Shown: piece by piece, positions 18,362 through 26,445 of the stretch
How positions within the stretch are numbered: position 1 is the stretch's first letter
Layout of the letters: every line of letters starts with the position of its first letter
Translations under genes and position numbers: made by a program
Notes under the pieces: model-generated
Told to the model about the DNA's origin: nothing
Database searches by the model: none
What the model saw: only the letters and a program-made list of their open reading frames with translations
Source: Pseudomonas protegens
GTDB lineage: Bacteria; Pseudomonadota; Gammaproteobacteria; Pseudomonadales; Pseudomonadaceae
NCBI RefSeq assembly: GCF_003363755.1
Contig: NZ_CP031396.1
Coordinates: 5,116,501 to 5,180,500, forward strand
Length of the DNA: 64,000 bases
Reading direction: 5' to 3'

Positions 18362-19477
18362 ATGAAGCGAATGGCCGGACTTTCCGCACTTGCCTTGATT
18401 ATCTCCAGCACCAGTGGCTGCGGTTGGATCTGGGGCCCGGAAGGCTACTTCCGTGACCGGGGTAGTGATTACCTGCAAGCGCAACAAACAGCACCAATGC
18501 AACTGCCGCCGGATGTCCAGACCGCCAAGCGTCTGGATCCGCTGCTGCCAATCCCGCGCAACGTGGCCGACGACAACGTCAAGGGCGAGTACCAGGTGCC
18601 TCGTCCGCAGCCGCTGTCGGCCATTGCCGATGCCAGCGACTACACCCTGCAGAAAAGCGGCGACTCCCGTTGGGTCATGGCTCAGCATCCGCCGGCCGAA
18701 GTCTGGCCAGTGGCAGTGCAGTTCTTCCAGGACAACGGTTTTCGCCTGGATCAGCAACGCCCGCAAACTGGCGAGTTCAGCACCCGCTGGCAGCGTTCCG
18801 ACGAGCTTTCCGCTGCCGTGGCCAAGCGCCTGAGCAGCGCCGGCGTCGCCGCCGACAGCGAAACTCGCGTGCGGGTGCGCATCGAACCGGGTGTGCAGCG
18901 CAATACCAGTGAAGTCTACGTGGTCAGTGCCGAGCGTCCCGCCGGCAGCACCGCCGAGGTGGAGTTCACCAACCGTTCGGTCAACACCGGCCTGGACGCC
19001 GCGCTGGTGGATGACATGCTGGCCAGCATGAGCCGTACCTCCGAGAAGGGCGGTTCGGTGTCCCTGCTGGCTGCTCGCGATTTCGATACCCCGAGCCGGG
19101 TCAGCCTCAGCGAAGACGGCAGCGGCAACCCGGTGCTGAACCTGGGCGCCGACCTCGATCGCGCCTGGTCCAGCGTGGGCCGTGCCCTGGAACAGGGCGA
19201 ATGGCGGGTTGAGGACATCAACCGCAGCCTGGGCCTGTACTACATCAACCTGGCGGAAAAAGCCGAGAAGAAGAACGATGAGCCGGGCTTCTTCGGCAAG
19301 TTGTTCGGCAGCAAGCCGGCCAAGGAAGAGATCGAAGCCCGCGCCGAGCGCTACCAGGTGCGCCTGAGCAAGGTGGGTGACAACGTCCAGGTGACTGTCG
19401 AGAAGAACATCAACACCGTGGCGCCGGCCGATGTGGCGCGCAAGGTGTTGGGCGCGATTCAGGACAACCTGGGCTGA
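18362..19477 (+). CDS. bamC: Outer-membrane assembly lipoprotein BamC
   Basis: A 371-residue lipoprotein of the BAM complex, which inserts beta-barrel proteins. A signal peptide ends in the lipobox-like STSGC, giving a lipidated cysteine near residue 20. The unstructured N-terminal stretch that contacts BamD (PPDVQTAKRLDPLLPIP) and two helix-grip domains follow. It lies between dapA and a metallo-beta-lactamase gene, as elsewhere in gammaproteobacteria. Confidence 0.94.
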   Translation: MKRMAGLSALALIISSTSGCGWIWGPEGYFRDRGSDYLQAQQTAPMQLPPDVQTAKRLDPLLPIPRNVADDNVKGEYQVPRPQPLSAIADASDYTLQKSGDSRWVMAQHPPAEVWPVAVQFFQDNGFRLDQQRPQTGEFSTRWQRSDELSAAVAKRLSSAGVAADSETRVRVRIEPGVQRNTSEVYVVSAERPAGSTAEVEFTNRSVNTGLDAALVDDMLASMSRTSEKGGSVSLLAARDFDTPSRVSLSEDGSGNPVLNLGADLDRAWSSVGRALEQGEWRVEDINRSLGLYYINLAEKAEKKNDEPGFFGKLFGSKPAKEEIEARAERYQVRLSKVGDNVQVTVEKNINTVAPADVARKVLGAIQDNLG

Positions 19478-19481
19478 TCAG

Positions 19482-20240
19482 ATGCGTTTCGCCGTTCTCG
19501 GCAGTGGTAGCCAAGGGAATGGCACGCTGATCGCCAGTGCTGACACTTACATCCTGGTGGATTGTGGTTTCTCCTTGCGGGAAACCGAGCGGCGCCTGCT
19601 GCGCCTGGGAGTTCATCCTTCGCAGTTGAGCGCCATCCTGGTGACCCACGAACATGCCGACCACGTGCATGGCGTGGGTTTGCTGTCTCGGCGCTACAAT
19701 TTACCGGTCTACCTCAGCCAGGGCACTTTGCGCGGGATGCGCAAACCGGTGGAGGCTGCAGGTTTTGTCCGCGGTGGCGAGCAACTGCAGATTGGTACCT
19801 TGTGCATTGACGTGATTGCCGTCGCCCACGACGCCCAGGAACCTACACAGTTTGTCTTCAGCGACGGTCAGCGGCGTTTTGGCCTGCTGACCGACCTGGG
19901 TTCCTACTGTACCGGCGTACTGGAAGGCTACCGTGGCCTGGATGCCTTGATGATCGAGGCCAACCATTGCCGGGACCTGTTGGCGCGCGGTTATTACCCG
20001 TACTTTCTCAAGCAGCGGGTCGGCGGTGACCAAGGGCATTTGAACAACCATCAGGCCGCAAGCCTGGTGGCCGAATTGGGATGGCAGGACCTGCAGCATC
20101 TGGTCCTTGCTCATCTGAGCAGCAAGAACAACCTGCCGCAGCTGGCCCGGCAATGTTTTGTCGACACCCTCGGGTGCGATCCGGACTGGCTGCAATTGGC
20201 CGATCAAGATTCAGGGCTCGACTGGCGCCACATCGCCTAG
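19482..20240 (+). CDS. MBL-fold metallohydrolase (YycJ/WalJ-like)
   Basis: A 252-residue zinc hydrolase with the HxHxDH motif HEHADHVHG at about residues 56-64 and further ligands in LTDLGSYC and IEANHC. The N-terminal VLGSGSQGNGTLI resembles the YycJ/WalJ subgroup, reported to have exonuclease activity. It starts four bases after bamC, inside a dapA-bamC-MBL-purC transcript. The substrate is not deducible. Confidence 0.85.
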   Translation: MRFAVLGSGSQGNGTLIASADTYILVDCGFSLRETERRLLRLGVHPSQLSAILVTHEHADHVHGVGLLSRRYNLPVYLSQGTLRGMRKPVEAAGFVRGGEQLQIGTLCIDVIAVAHDAQEPTQFVFSDGQRRFGLLTDLGSYCTGVLEGYRGLDALMIEANHCRDLLARGYYPYFLKQRVGGDQGHLNNHQAASLVAELGWQDLQHLVLAHLSSKNNLPQLARQCFVDTLGCDPDWLQLADQDSGLDWRHIA

Positions 20241-20268
20241 CCCACCTACTTAGCAAGCGGAGCCCATC

Positions 20269-20982
20269 ATGGAAAAACGTGAAGAACTCTACCGCGGCAA
20301 AGCCAAATCGGTCTACAAGACCGACGACGCTGACCGCTTGATCCTGCTGTTTCGCAACGACACCTCGGCGTTCGACGGCAAGCGCATCGAGCAGTTGGAC
20401 CGCAAGGGTATGGTGAACAACAAGTTCAACGCCTTCATCATGCAGAAACTCGAAGCTGCCGGCGTGCCGACCCAGTTCGACAAGTTGCTGGGCGACAACG
20501 AGTGCCTGGTGAAGAAGCTCGACATGATCCCGGTGGAGTGCGTGGTGCGTAACTACGCGGCCGGCAGCCTGGTCAAGCGCCTGGGTGTGGAAGAGGGCAT
20601 GAAGCTCAATCCTTACACGTTCGAGCTGTTCCTGAAGGACGACGCCAAGGGCGACCCGTTCATCAACGAATCTCACGTTGTGGCGTTCGGTTGGGGTACC
20701 GCCGAGCAACTGGCGCGCATGAAAGAGCTGTCGCTCAAGGTCAACGAAGTCCTGAGCAAGCTGTTTGATGACGCTGGCCTGCTGCTGGTGGACTTCAAGC
20801 TGGAGTTCGGCGTGTTCAGCGACGGCTCCATCGTCCTGGGCGACGAGTTCAGCCCGGACGGCTGCCGTCTGTGGGACAAGGACACCAAGAAGAAGATGGA
20901 CAAGGACCGCTTCCGCCAGGGCCTCGGTGATGTCATCGAAGCCTACGAAGAAGTCGCCCAGCGCCTGGGCGTGCCGCTGTAA
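20269..20982 (+). CDS. purC: SAICAR synthetase PurC
   Basis: A 237-residue ATP-dependent ligase that joins aspartate to CAIR in purine synthesis. The N-terminal [14 protein letters not shown], the nucleotide loop [10 protein letters not shown], the substrate segment [20 protein letters not shown] and the metal-binding LVDFKLEFG are all present. Length is normal. It lies 28 bases after the hydrolase gene. Confidence 0.97.
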   Translation: MEKREELYRGKAKSVYKTDDADRLILLFRNDTSAFDGKRIEQLDRKGMVNNKFNAFIMQKLEAAGVPTQFDKLLGDNECLVKKLDMIPVECVVRNYAAGSLVKRLGVEEGMKLNPYTFELFLKDDAKGDPFINESHVVAFGWGTAEQLARMKELSLKVNEVLSKLFDDAGLLLVDFKLEFGVFSDGSIVLGDEFSPDGCRLWDKDTKKKMDKDRFRQGLGDVIEAYEEVAQRLGVPL

Positions 20983-21026
20983 TCGACGCAAGCATCTGAT
21001 AGCACGGAAAAAATTTGCTCGGGGGC

Positions 21027-21055
21027 TTCGCATCCGGCAAAGGTGCTGTTATGAT
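21027..21055 (+). promoter_or_regulatory. Sigma-70 promoter of tRNA-Ser
   Basis: TTCGCA, a 17-base spacer and TATGAT are followed by GCGCGCC, a GC-rich discriminator typical of growth-rate-regulated stable RNA promoters. The transcript would begin just before the tRNA at 21066. Confidence 0.7.
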
Positions 21056-21065
21056 GCGCGCCGTT

Positions 21066-21155
21066 GGAGAGATGCCAGAGTGGCCGAATGGGACGGATTC
21101 GAAATCCGTTGTACCTTCACCGGTACCTAGGGTTCGAATCCCTATCTCTCCGCCA
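21066..21155 (+). tRNA. tRNA-Ser (anticodon CGA)
   Basis: A 90-base class II tRNA. The acceptor arms GGAGAGA and TCTCTCC pair, CCA is encoded at 21153-21155, the anticodon loop is TTCGAAA (anticodon CGA), a long variable arm GTACC...GGTAC is present and the T loop is GGTTCGAATCC. It reads UCG codons. Confidence 0.97.
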
Positions 21156-21170
21156 TTATTGAACAAGACT

Positions 21171-21208
21171 AAGCCCCCGTAATCATTGAAGATTACGGGG
21201 GCTTTTTC
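21171..21208 (+). terminator. Intrinsic terminator after tRNA-Ser
   Basis: AAGCCCCCGTAATC and GATTACGGGGGCTT pair over 14 bases around a 6-base loop, followed by TTTCG. It is a strong terminator for the tRNA transcript. Confidence 0.95.
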
Positions 21209-21642
21209 GTTTCTGTGGCAGTTGTCAGGGCATTTTTAGGGCAAAAGATGCTGCATGCAGGGGCGCTCTAGTCCGCATGGTCCAGCTGGCGCGCCAGCCA
21301 CTCGGCAGGAACCTAACTCCACAGCATCAGGCTCGCGAACGTATGGAGGCATTGGTTGGCACCGCGGCGCCAGTCGCCTTCGATAACCCAACATTCGCCA
21401 GCGGCGAACTCACCGGCAACCGGGATGCTCGGCTGGCGGGCCTGGGCTTGGGTGACATTCGTCAATCTGCAGCCTTCTGCAATAGCCAGGTGATTGCTGG
21501 TCACGATAAGTGGGGTGACGAGTAACGGATGGAACGGCCCCGCTGATAACGGGGCCGGTCTCGGGTGCTTCATGGTCATTCATGGAGTACCCGATGTACC
21601 CCGGCTCGTTGCAGAAGCTGAAAATCTGCCCTGGCGTGTGCT
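21209..21642. other. Spacer downstream of tRNA-Ser with a possible orphan gene
   Basis: This 434-base region between the tRNA terminator and the IclR gene has one plausible minus-strand frame (21313-21579) and a GGCCCCG/CGGGGCC hairpin at about 21536-21556. I see no integrase, no repeat of the tRNA 3' end and no mobile-element ends. It could be a remnant of an element that once used the tRNA as attachment site; this is inference. Confidence 0.4.
21313..21579 (-). CDS. Hypothetical 88-residue protein
   Basis: I do not recognise this frame. Its central part (TSNHLAIAEGCRLTNVT...VAGEFAAGECWVIEGDW) has a protein-like composition. No good ribosome site precedes the ATGs at 21579 and 21573, and the N-terminal third crosses a DNA hairpin, so the true start could be different or the gene degraded. 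Confidence 0.3.
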   Translation of the reverse strand: MTMKHPRPAPLSAGPFHPLLVTPLIVTSNHLAIAEGCRLTNVTQAQARQPSIPVAGEFAAGECWVIEGDWRRGANQCLHTFASLMLWS

Positions 21643-22431
21643 TCAGACGCCGAGGCTTTCCAGGTCCCGGGCCAGCATCACCAACTGGTGGGCCAGGGAG
21701 CTTTCGAGTTTTTCGCTGGACAGCTGAAAGCTCGGGGCGCCGCAGGTCAGGGCCATGATGCTGCCGTCGGCCAGGCGCAGCGGCACGCCGGCGCCATTGA
21801 CGTTGCGGTCCCATTCTCCCAGTGACAGGCAGAAGCCAAAGGCTTCGTATTCACGGAAGGAGTCCTCCAGGGACTTTTCCAGGGCCGGCCATTCATCTCC
21901 GACTTTTTTCGCCACTTCCCGCAGCAGATGGTCACGCTCGATTTTCGGCGTGGCCGCCAGGTAGGCCCGCCCCGCTGCGCTGGTGGCCAGGGGCAGGCGC
22001 AGTCCGGGTTCCATGCGCAGACTGGCGACCTCCGGCGGGCGGCTGCTGTCCACGTGAATCATCGACAGGCGATCGCGGCAGGTCAGGCTGACTGTGGTGT
22101 TGGTGCGCCGGGAGAACTCGTCCATGAAGGGTTTGCCCAACTGGCGAACTCGCAGGCTGGCGGAGTAGGCGTAACCCAGGGCCAGTACCGCCGAATCCAG
22201 CTGGTACTTCTCCAGGTCCTGGTTGTACTTGAGGTAGCCCAACTGCGTCAGAGTGTAGGTCAGGCGCGACACCGTGGGTTTGGGCAGGCCGGTGATGCGG
22301 GCGATGTCCTGGTTGCCGCGTACCGCGTGACCGTGGGTAAAGGCCCGCAGGACTTCCAGGCCACGGGCCAGGGCTTCGACGAACTTGCGGTCTTTGGGCG
22401 CTGGTTCCGGGGCGTCGTTCGGGTCGTGCAT
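21643..22431 (-). CDS. IclR-family transcriptional regulator
   Basis: A 262-residue regulator with an N-terminal winged helix (EALARGLEVLRAFTHGHAVR, then the recognition helix GLPKPTVSRLTYTLTQLGYL) and a C-terminal effector-binding GAF-like domain. It resembles the PcaR/PobR branch, which senses aromatic or dicarboxylic intermediates. The start MHDPNDAPEP has GGAAGA upstream; the longer frame adds a non-homologous leader. It lies downstream of the acyl-CoA dehydrogenase genes on the same strand, separated by 462 bases, and is a candidate regulator of that set. Confidence 0.88.
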   Translation of the reverse strand: MHDPNDAPEPAPKDRKFVEALARGLEVLRAFTHGHAVRGNQDIARITGLPKPTVSRLTYTLTQLGYLKYNQDLEKYQLDSAVLALGYAYSASLRVRQLGKPFMDEFSRRTNTTVSLTCRDRLSMIHVDSSRPPEVASLRMEPGLRLPLATSAAGRAYLAATPKIERDHLLREVAKKVGDEWPALEKSLEDSFREYEAFGFCLSLGEWDRNVNGAGVPLRLADGSIMALTCGAPSFQLSSEKLESSLAHQLVMLARDLESLGV

Positions 22432-22893
22432 GGGGTCTTCCGGTAGGGGCTGGTGCCGGGCGCAATGCCAGTTGACCACACAGCGGGTTCTTGGAAACAA
22501 GAGAAAAATGTTATCCCGGAACCGCTTGAATTGAAATCGACGATTGCCTCTCGGAACGCTGTTGCACCAGGCAGGCACCTATCTCGTCAGGCGATCACGG
22601 TCCGGTCGATCTGCCGTCTGCGCCGTACCGCCTCAGTGGCTGTCGTGACGCAGGTGGCCACGCCTGAATACGCCCTTGGCGCTGACCAGTCGTCAATCCT
22701 CGGCATCCAGCAGGTCGTCACTGGCGATAAAGAGCTTCGTGCCACCACCCCGGGTGCAGCTCACGGTGCGGACCTCGGTCCCCGGTGGCGTGCTCGCCAT
22801 GTCGTTGGTGTTCAACGATAGAGTCAGGGCTCGTCGCCATCGCTCGGGGGGCGGCGTGTTGGGCCTGGGCCTGTGGTTGTCTGCCCGAGAGAC
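22432..22893. other. Gene-free spacer upstream of the IclR gene
   Basis: I find no supported gene here; overlapping frames are compositionally poor. TTCTTG-GAAA-CAAGAG at 22488-22503 is a near-perfect dyad 57 bases upstream of the IclR start and could be its autoregulatory operator. The rest may be decayed sequence left by rearrangement. Confidence 0.4.
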
Positions 22894-24036
22894 TCATGGG
22901 GTCGGTGCTTGGCCGAGGGCGATGTAGCGCTGCAGGTGATGATCCTCGTCCCCCAACTGGTGGTCGATCATCACCAGCCGCTTGGCGTAATGGGCCAGTG
23001 GCAGTTCCCAGGTCATGCCGATACCGCCATGCAACTGGATGCATTCCTCCGCCACCAGGGCGCCGATGCGACCGATGCTGACCTTGGCCGCCGACAGGCT
23101 GCGTTCGCGGGTCAGGCGGTCGGCGTCGAGGGCGGCAGCGGCGTTGATCACCGCAGAACGCGCCTGCTCGATCTCCAGCAACAACACTGCCATGCGATGT
23201 TGCAGCGCCTGGAAGCTACCGATAGGACGGCCAAATTGTTGCCGGGTGCGCAGGTAGTCCAGGGTCGCCAGCTTGGCCACTTCCATGGCGCCAAGGGCTT
23301 CCGCGCAGAGCGCCAACAGGCCGCGGCCGATGGCCCGTTCGAGGATCGCGTGGCCCTGATGCAAGGGGCCCAGCAAGGCCTGTGCCGGCACTTTTGCCTG
23401 GTGCAGGCGCACTTGCGCGACGGGGCCGTTATCGAGGGTCGGGCAGGCCTGGATCTCCAGGCCCGGGGTGTCCGCCGGTACCAGGAACAGCGAGATGCCC
23501 TGGCTATCGTCCTGGGCTCCGGCCGTGCGTGCCGCGACCACCAGCAACCCGGCCTGGCGGCCGTTGAGGACCATGCTCTTGATACCGTCCAGACGCCAGC
23601 CGGCAGGGTCCGCCTCGGCGCGGCAGGCGACCCGGTGGGTTGCATAGTGGTTGCCGGGTTCTTCATGGGCCAGGGCGGCGATCAGGCTGCCGTCGATGAT
23701 TGGCCCCAGGTGCATTTTCTGTTCTTCGTTGCCGGCGCTGGCGATGGCCTCGCCGGCCAGTACCGCACTGCCCAGCAGAGGTTCCACCAGCAGTCCGCGG
23801 CCTATTGCCTCGAAGACCAGGGCCAGGTCGAAGCCGCCGCCACCGAAGCCGCCGTCGGCCTCACTGAACAGGGCACCGATGACTCCCAGGTCCGCCAGCT
23901 GGCGCCAGATATCGGGGTTGAAACCCAGCTCGGACTGCAGGCTCTGCTGGCGCTTTTCCAGGTTGTATTGCTGGGTGATGAAACGATTCAAGCTGTCTGC
24001 GAGCATGCGCCGTTCTGCGCTGTGTTCGAAGTTCAT
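22894..24036 (-). CDS. Acyl-CoA dehydrogenase, PimD-like subunit
   Basis: A 380-residue flavin acyl-CoA dehydrogenase. It has the N-terminal helical domain, a middle beta-barrel (ADPAGWRLDGIKSMVLNG) and the C-terminal helical domain ending with QLHGGIGMTWELPLAHYAKR. I prefer ATG at 24036, preceded by GAGGG, to the GTG two codons upstream. It ends a likely operon with the next three genes. A paired small and large dehydrogenase beside a thiolase and FadB-type enzyme resembles PimD/PimC of pimeloyl-CoA degradation. The exact substrate is unproven. Confidence 0.85.
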   Translation of the reverse strand: MNFEHSAERRMLADSLNRFITQQYNLEKRQQSLQSELGFNPDIWRQLADLGVIGALFSEADGGFGGGGFDLALVFEAIGRGLLVEPLLGSAVLAGEAIASAGNEEQKMHLGPIIDGSLIAALAHEEPGNHYATHRVACRAEADPAGWRLDGIKSMVLNGRQAGLLVVAARTAGAQDDSQGISLFLVPADTPGLEIQACPTLDNGPVAQVRLHQAKVPAQALLGPLHQGHAILERAIGRGLLALCAEALGAMEVAKLATLDYLRTRQQFGRPIGSFQALQHRMAVLLLEIEQARSAVINAAAALDADRLTRERSLSAAKVSIGRIGALVAEECIQLHGGIGMTWELPLAHYAKRLVMIDHQLGDEDHHLQRYIALGQAPTP

Positions 24037-24046
24037 GTGCACGCCC

Positions 24047-25234
24047 TCAGAGCCCGAGAATCATTTTCGAGATGATGTTTTTCTGGATTTCATTGGAGCC
24101 GCCAAAAATCGACAGCTTGCGATTGTTGAAGTACTGCGCCGTGGCGTTGGCCGCGAACCCGGGGCCCGCGTCCAGCGCTTCGGGGTTGGCGTCATCCAGC
24201 ATGAGCCGGGCTTCGGGGCCCATGGCCCGGCGCAGCAGTGCGGTCAGTTCCTGACGGATTTGCGTGCCGCAGATCTTCAGCATCGAACTTTCCGCACCGG
24301 GAGCCCCACCCCCGGCCACGGCGGCGATCACCCGCAGGTTGGTGGTCTGCATATTGGCCAGGTCGATCTCGACCCGGGCCAGGCGGGCGGCGAACTGCGG
24401 GTCATGCAGCAGTGGCTGGCCGTTGCGGGTGCGCTGCGCGGCCAACTGCTTGACCCGTTGCAGCGCCGCCATGGACAAGCCGACCCCAGCGATATTGGTG
24501 CGCTCGTAGGTCAAGAGGTATTTGGCGCAGGTCCAGCCCTTGTGTTCCTCGCCTACCCGATTGGCCACCGGCACCCGCACGTCGGTGAAGAAGACTTCGT
24601 TGATTTCGTGATCGCCCTCCAGGGTGATGATCGGGCGTACCTCGACCCCGGGGCTGGCCATGTCGATCAGCAGGAAGCTGATGCCTTCCTGGGGCTTGGC
24701 TTCACGGTCGGTGCGTACCAGGCAGAAAATCATGTTGGCGTGCTGACCCAGGGTGGTCCAGGTCTTCTGGCCGTTGACCACATAGTGATCGCCGTCGCGC
24801 ACGGCGCTGGTTTTCACTGCGGCCAGGTCCGAGCCGGCACCGGGTTCCGAATAGCCCTGGCACCACCAGTGGCGGCCGTCGAGAATCCGTGGTAGCCAAT
24901 AGTCCTGCTGCTGTGGGGTGCCGTACTTGATCAGCACTGGCCCCAGCATATTGACGCCAAAGGGCACGATGCGCGGCGCATTGGCCAGCCCGCACTCCAG
25001 TTCGAAGATGAACTTTTCCACGGGGCTCCAGCCCGGTCCGCCAAAGGCTTGGGGCCAGTGGTTGGCCAGCCAGCCCCGGGCATTGAGCAGCGCATGCCAT
25101 TGCTCCATGTCGGCCTTGGACAGGCGCTCGCCTGCGGCCACCTTGTCACTCAGGCCAGTGGGCAGGTGTTCGGCGAGAAAGCGTCGCACCTGGTCGCGGA
25201 AGGCTTCTTCCTCTGGAGTGAAACTCAGGTCCAT
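24047..25234 (-). CDS. Acyl-CoA dehydrogenase, PimC-like subunit
   Basis: A 395-residue acyl-CoA dehydrogenase. It has the FAD-contact segment WWCQGYSEPGAGSDLAAVKT, the middle domain (GDHYVVNGQKTWTTLGQHA) and the C-terminal ending (FGGSNEIQKNIISKMILGL) characteristic of the large partner in paired systems such as PimC and FadE26/28 types. It lies ten bases before the second dehydrogenase. The heteromeric arrangement is inferred from the tandem genes. Confidence 0.88.
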   Translation of the reverse strand: MDLSFTPEEEAFRDQVRRFLAEHLPTGLSDKVAAGERLSKADMEQWHALLNARGWLANHWPQAFGGPGWSPVEKFIFELECGLANAPRIVPFGVNMLGPVLIKYGTPQQQDYWLPRILDGRHWWCQGYSEPGAGSDLAAVKTSAVRDGDHYVVNGQKTWTTLGQHANMIFCLVRTDREAKPQEGISFLLIDMASPGVEVRPIITLEGDHEINEVFFTDVRVPVANRVGEEHKGWTCAKYLLTYERTNIAGVGLSMAALQRVKQLAAQRTRNGQPLLHDPQFAARLARVEIDLANMQTTNLRVIAAVAGGGAPGAESSMLKICGTQIRQELTALLRRAMGPEARLMLDDANPEALDAGPGFAANATAQYFNNRKLSIFGGSNEIQKNIISKMILGL

Positions 25235-25244
25235 GGCGAGGTCC

Positions 25245-26429
25245 TCAATAGATTTCGAACAGCGCAGCGGCGCCCATGCCGCCGGCGATGCACATGCTGA
25301 CCACGGCGTACTTCACGCCCCGCCGGCGACCCTCAAGCAGCACATGGCCGGCCAGGCGCGCGCCGGTCATGCCGAACGGGTGACCCAGGGCGATGGCTCC
25401 GCCGTTGACGTTCAGGCATTCGTCGGCAATGCCCAGCCGCTGCTGACAGTAGAGCGCCTGGGAGGCGAAGGCTTCGTTGAGTTCCCAGAGGCCGATGTCC
25501 TCGACCTTGAGGCCATGCCGGGCCAACAGCTTGGGCACCGCGAACACCGGGCCGATGCCCATTTCGTCGGGCTCGCAGCCAGCCACTGCCATGCCACGAA
25601 ACACCCCCAACGGGGTCAGGTTGGCGCGGGACGCTTCCCGGGCCTCCATCAATACGCAGGCCGAGGCGCCGTCGGACAGTTGCGAGGCGTTGCCGGCGCT
25701 GATGAAACGCTCAGGGCCTTGCACCGGCTGCAGTTTGGCCAGGGCCTCGTAAGTGGTGCCGCGACGGTTGCAGGTGTCGGCCTCCACCGTGACCTGCAGC
25801 TGGCTGACCACACCGCTCTGTTTATCGGTCAGCGCCATGGTGGTGGTGCAGGGGATGATTTCCTCGCGGTAGCGGCCGGCCAGTTGTGCCGCTTCGGTCT
25901 TGCGCTGGCTCTCCACCGAGAAGCGGTCCTGGGCCTCGCGACTGATGCCATAGCGCGCGGCGACGATGTCGGCGGTTTCGATCATCGGCAGGAACAGTTC
26001 CGGCTTGTGCTGCAGGAGCCAGGGGTCGAGGTCCGGGTCGTCGCTGGCGCCACGGCCACGGATCTGGGAAATGCTCTCCACACCGCCGGCGATGATCGCT
26101 GGGACACCGTCCACCACGATGCGTCCGGCTGCCATGGCAATGGCCTGAAGCCCGGAGGCGCAAAAGCGGTTGACCGTGGTGCCGGCGATGCTGATGGGCA
26201 AGCCGGCACGGACCACTGCCAGGCGCGCGACGTTGCGCCCGGTGGTGCCTTCGCCGTAGCCGCAGCCGAGGATGGCATCTTCGATCAGCCCTGGATCGAT
26301 GGCGGCCCGCTCGACCGCGGCGCGTACTGCGAAGGCGGCGAGGGTGGGGCCGGGGGTGATGTTGAATTCACCTCGATGGGCCTTGGTCAGGGGCGTGCGG
26401 GCAGTGGAGACAATGACGGCTTCGCGCAT
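25245..26429 (-). CDS. Acetyl-CoA acyltransferase (thiolase), PimB-like
   Basis: A 394-residue thiolase that cleaves 3-ketoacyl-CoA with CoA. The nucleophilic cysteine lies near residue 90 in [12 protein letters not shown]. The catalytic histidine is in [12 protein letters not shown] and the second cysteine in [16 protein letters not shown] start at [13 protein letters not shown], which AAGGAG precedes. It ends 11 bases before the PimC-like gene, and its start lies 17 bases after the end of the FadB-type gene, so the four are probably one operon. Confidence 0.92.
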   Translation of the reverse strand: MREAVIVSTARTPLTKAHRGEFNITPGPTLAAFAVRAAVERAAIDPGLIEDAILGCGYGEGTTGRNVARLAVVRAGLPISIAGTTVNRFCASGLQAIAMAAGRIVVDGVPAIIAGGVESISQIRGRGASDDPDLDPWLLQHKPELFLPMIETADIVAARYGISREAQDRFSVESQRKTEAAQLAGRYREEIIPCTTTMALTDKQSGVVSQLQVTVEADTCNRRGTTYEALAKLQPVQGPERFISAGNASQLSDGASACVLMEAREASRANLTPLGVFRGMAVAGCEPDEMGIGPVFAVPKLLARHGLKVEDIGLWELNEAFASQALYCQQRLGIADECLNVNGGAIALGHPFGMTGARLAGHVLLEGRRRGVKYAVVSMCIAGGMGAAALFEIY

Positions 26430-26445
26430 GGGACGTGCTCCTTGG

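Noticed and set aside
22718-23044. Minus-strand frame in the IclR-dehydrogenase spacer
   Set aside because: Overlaps the dehydrogenase 3' end in another frame and has Arg/Pro-rich antisense-like composition.
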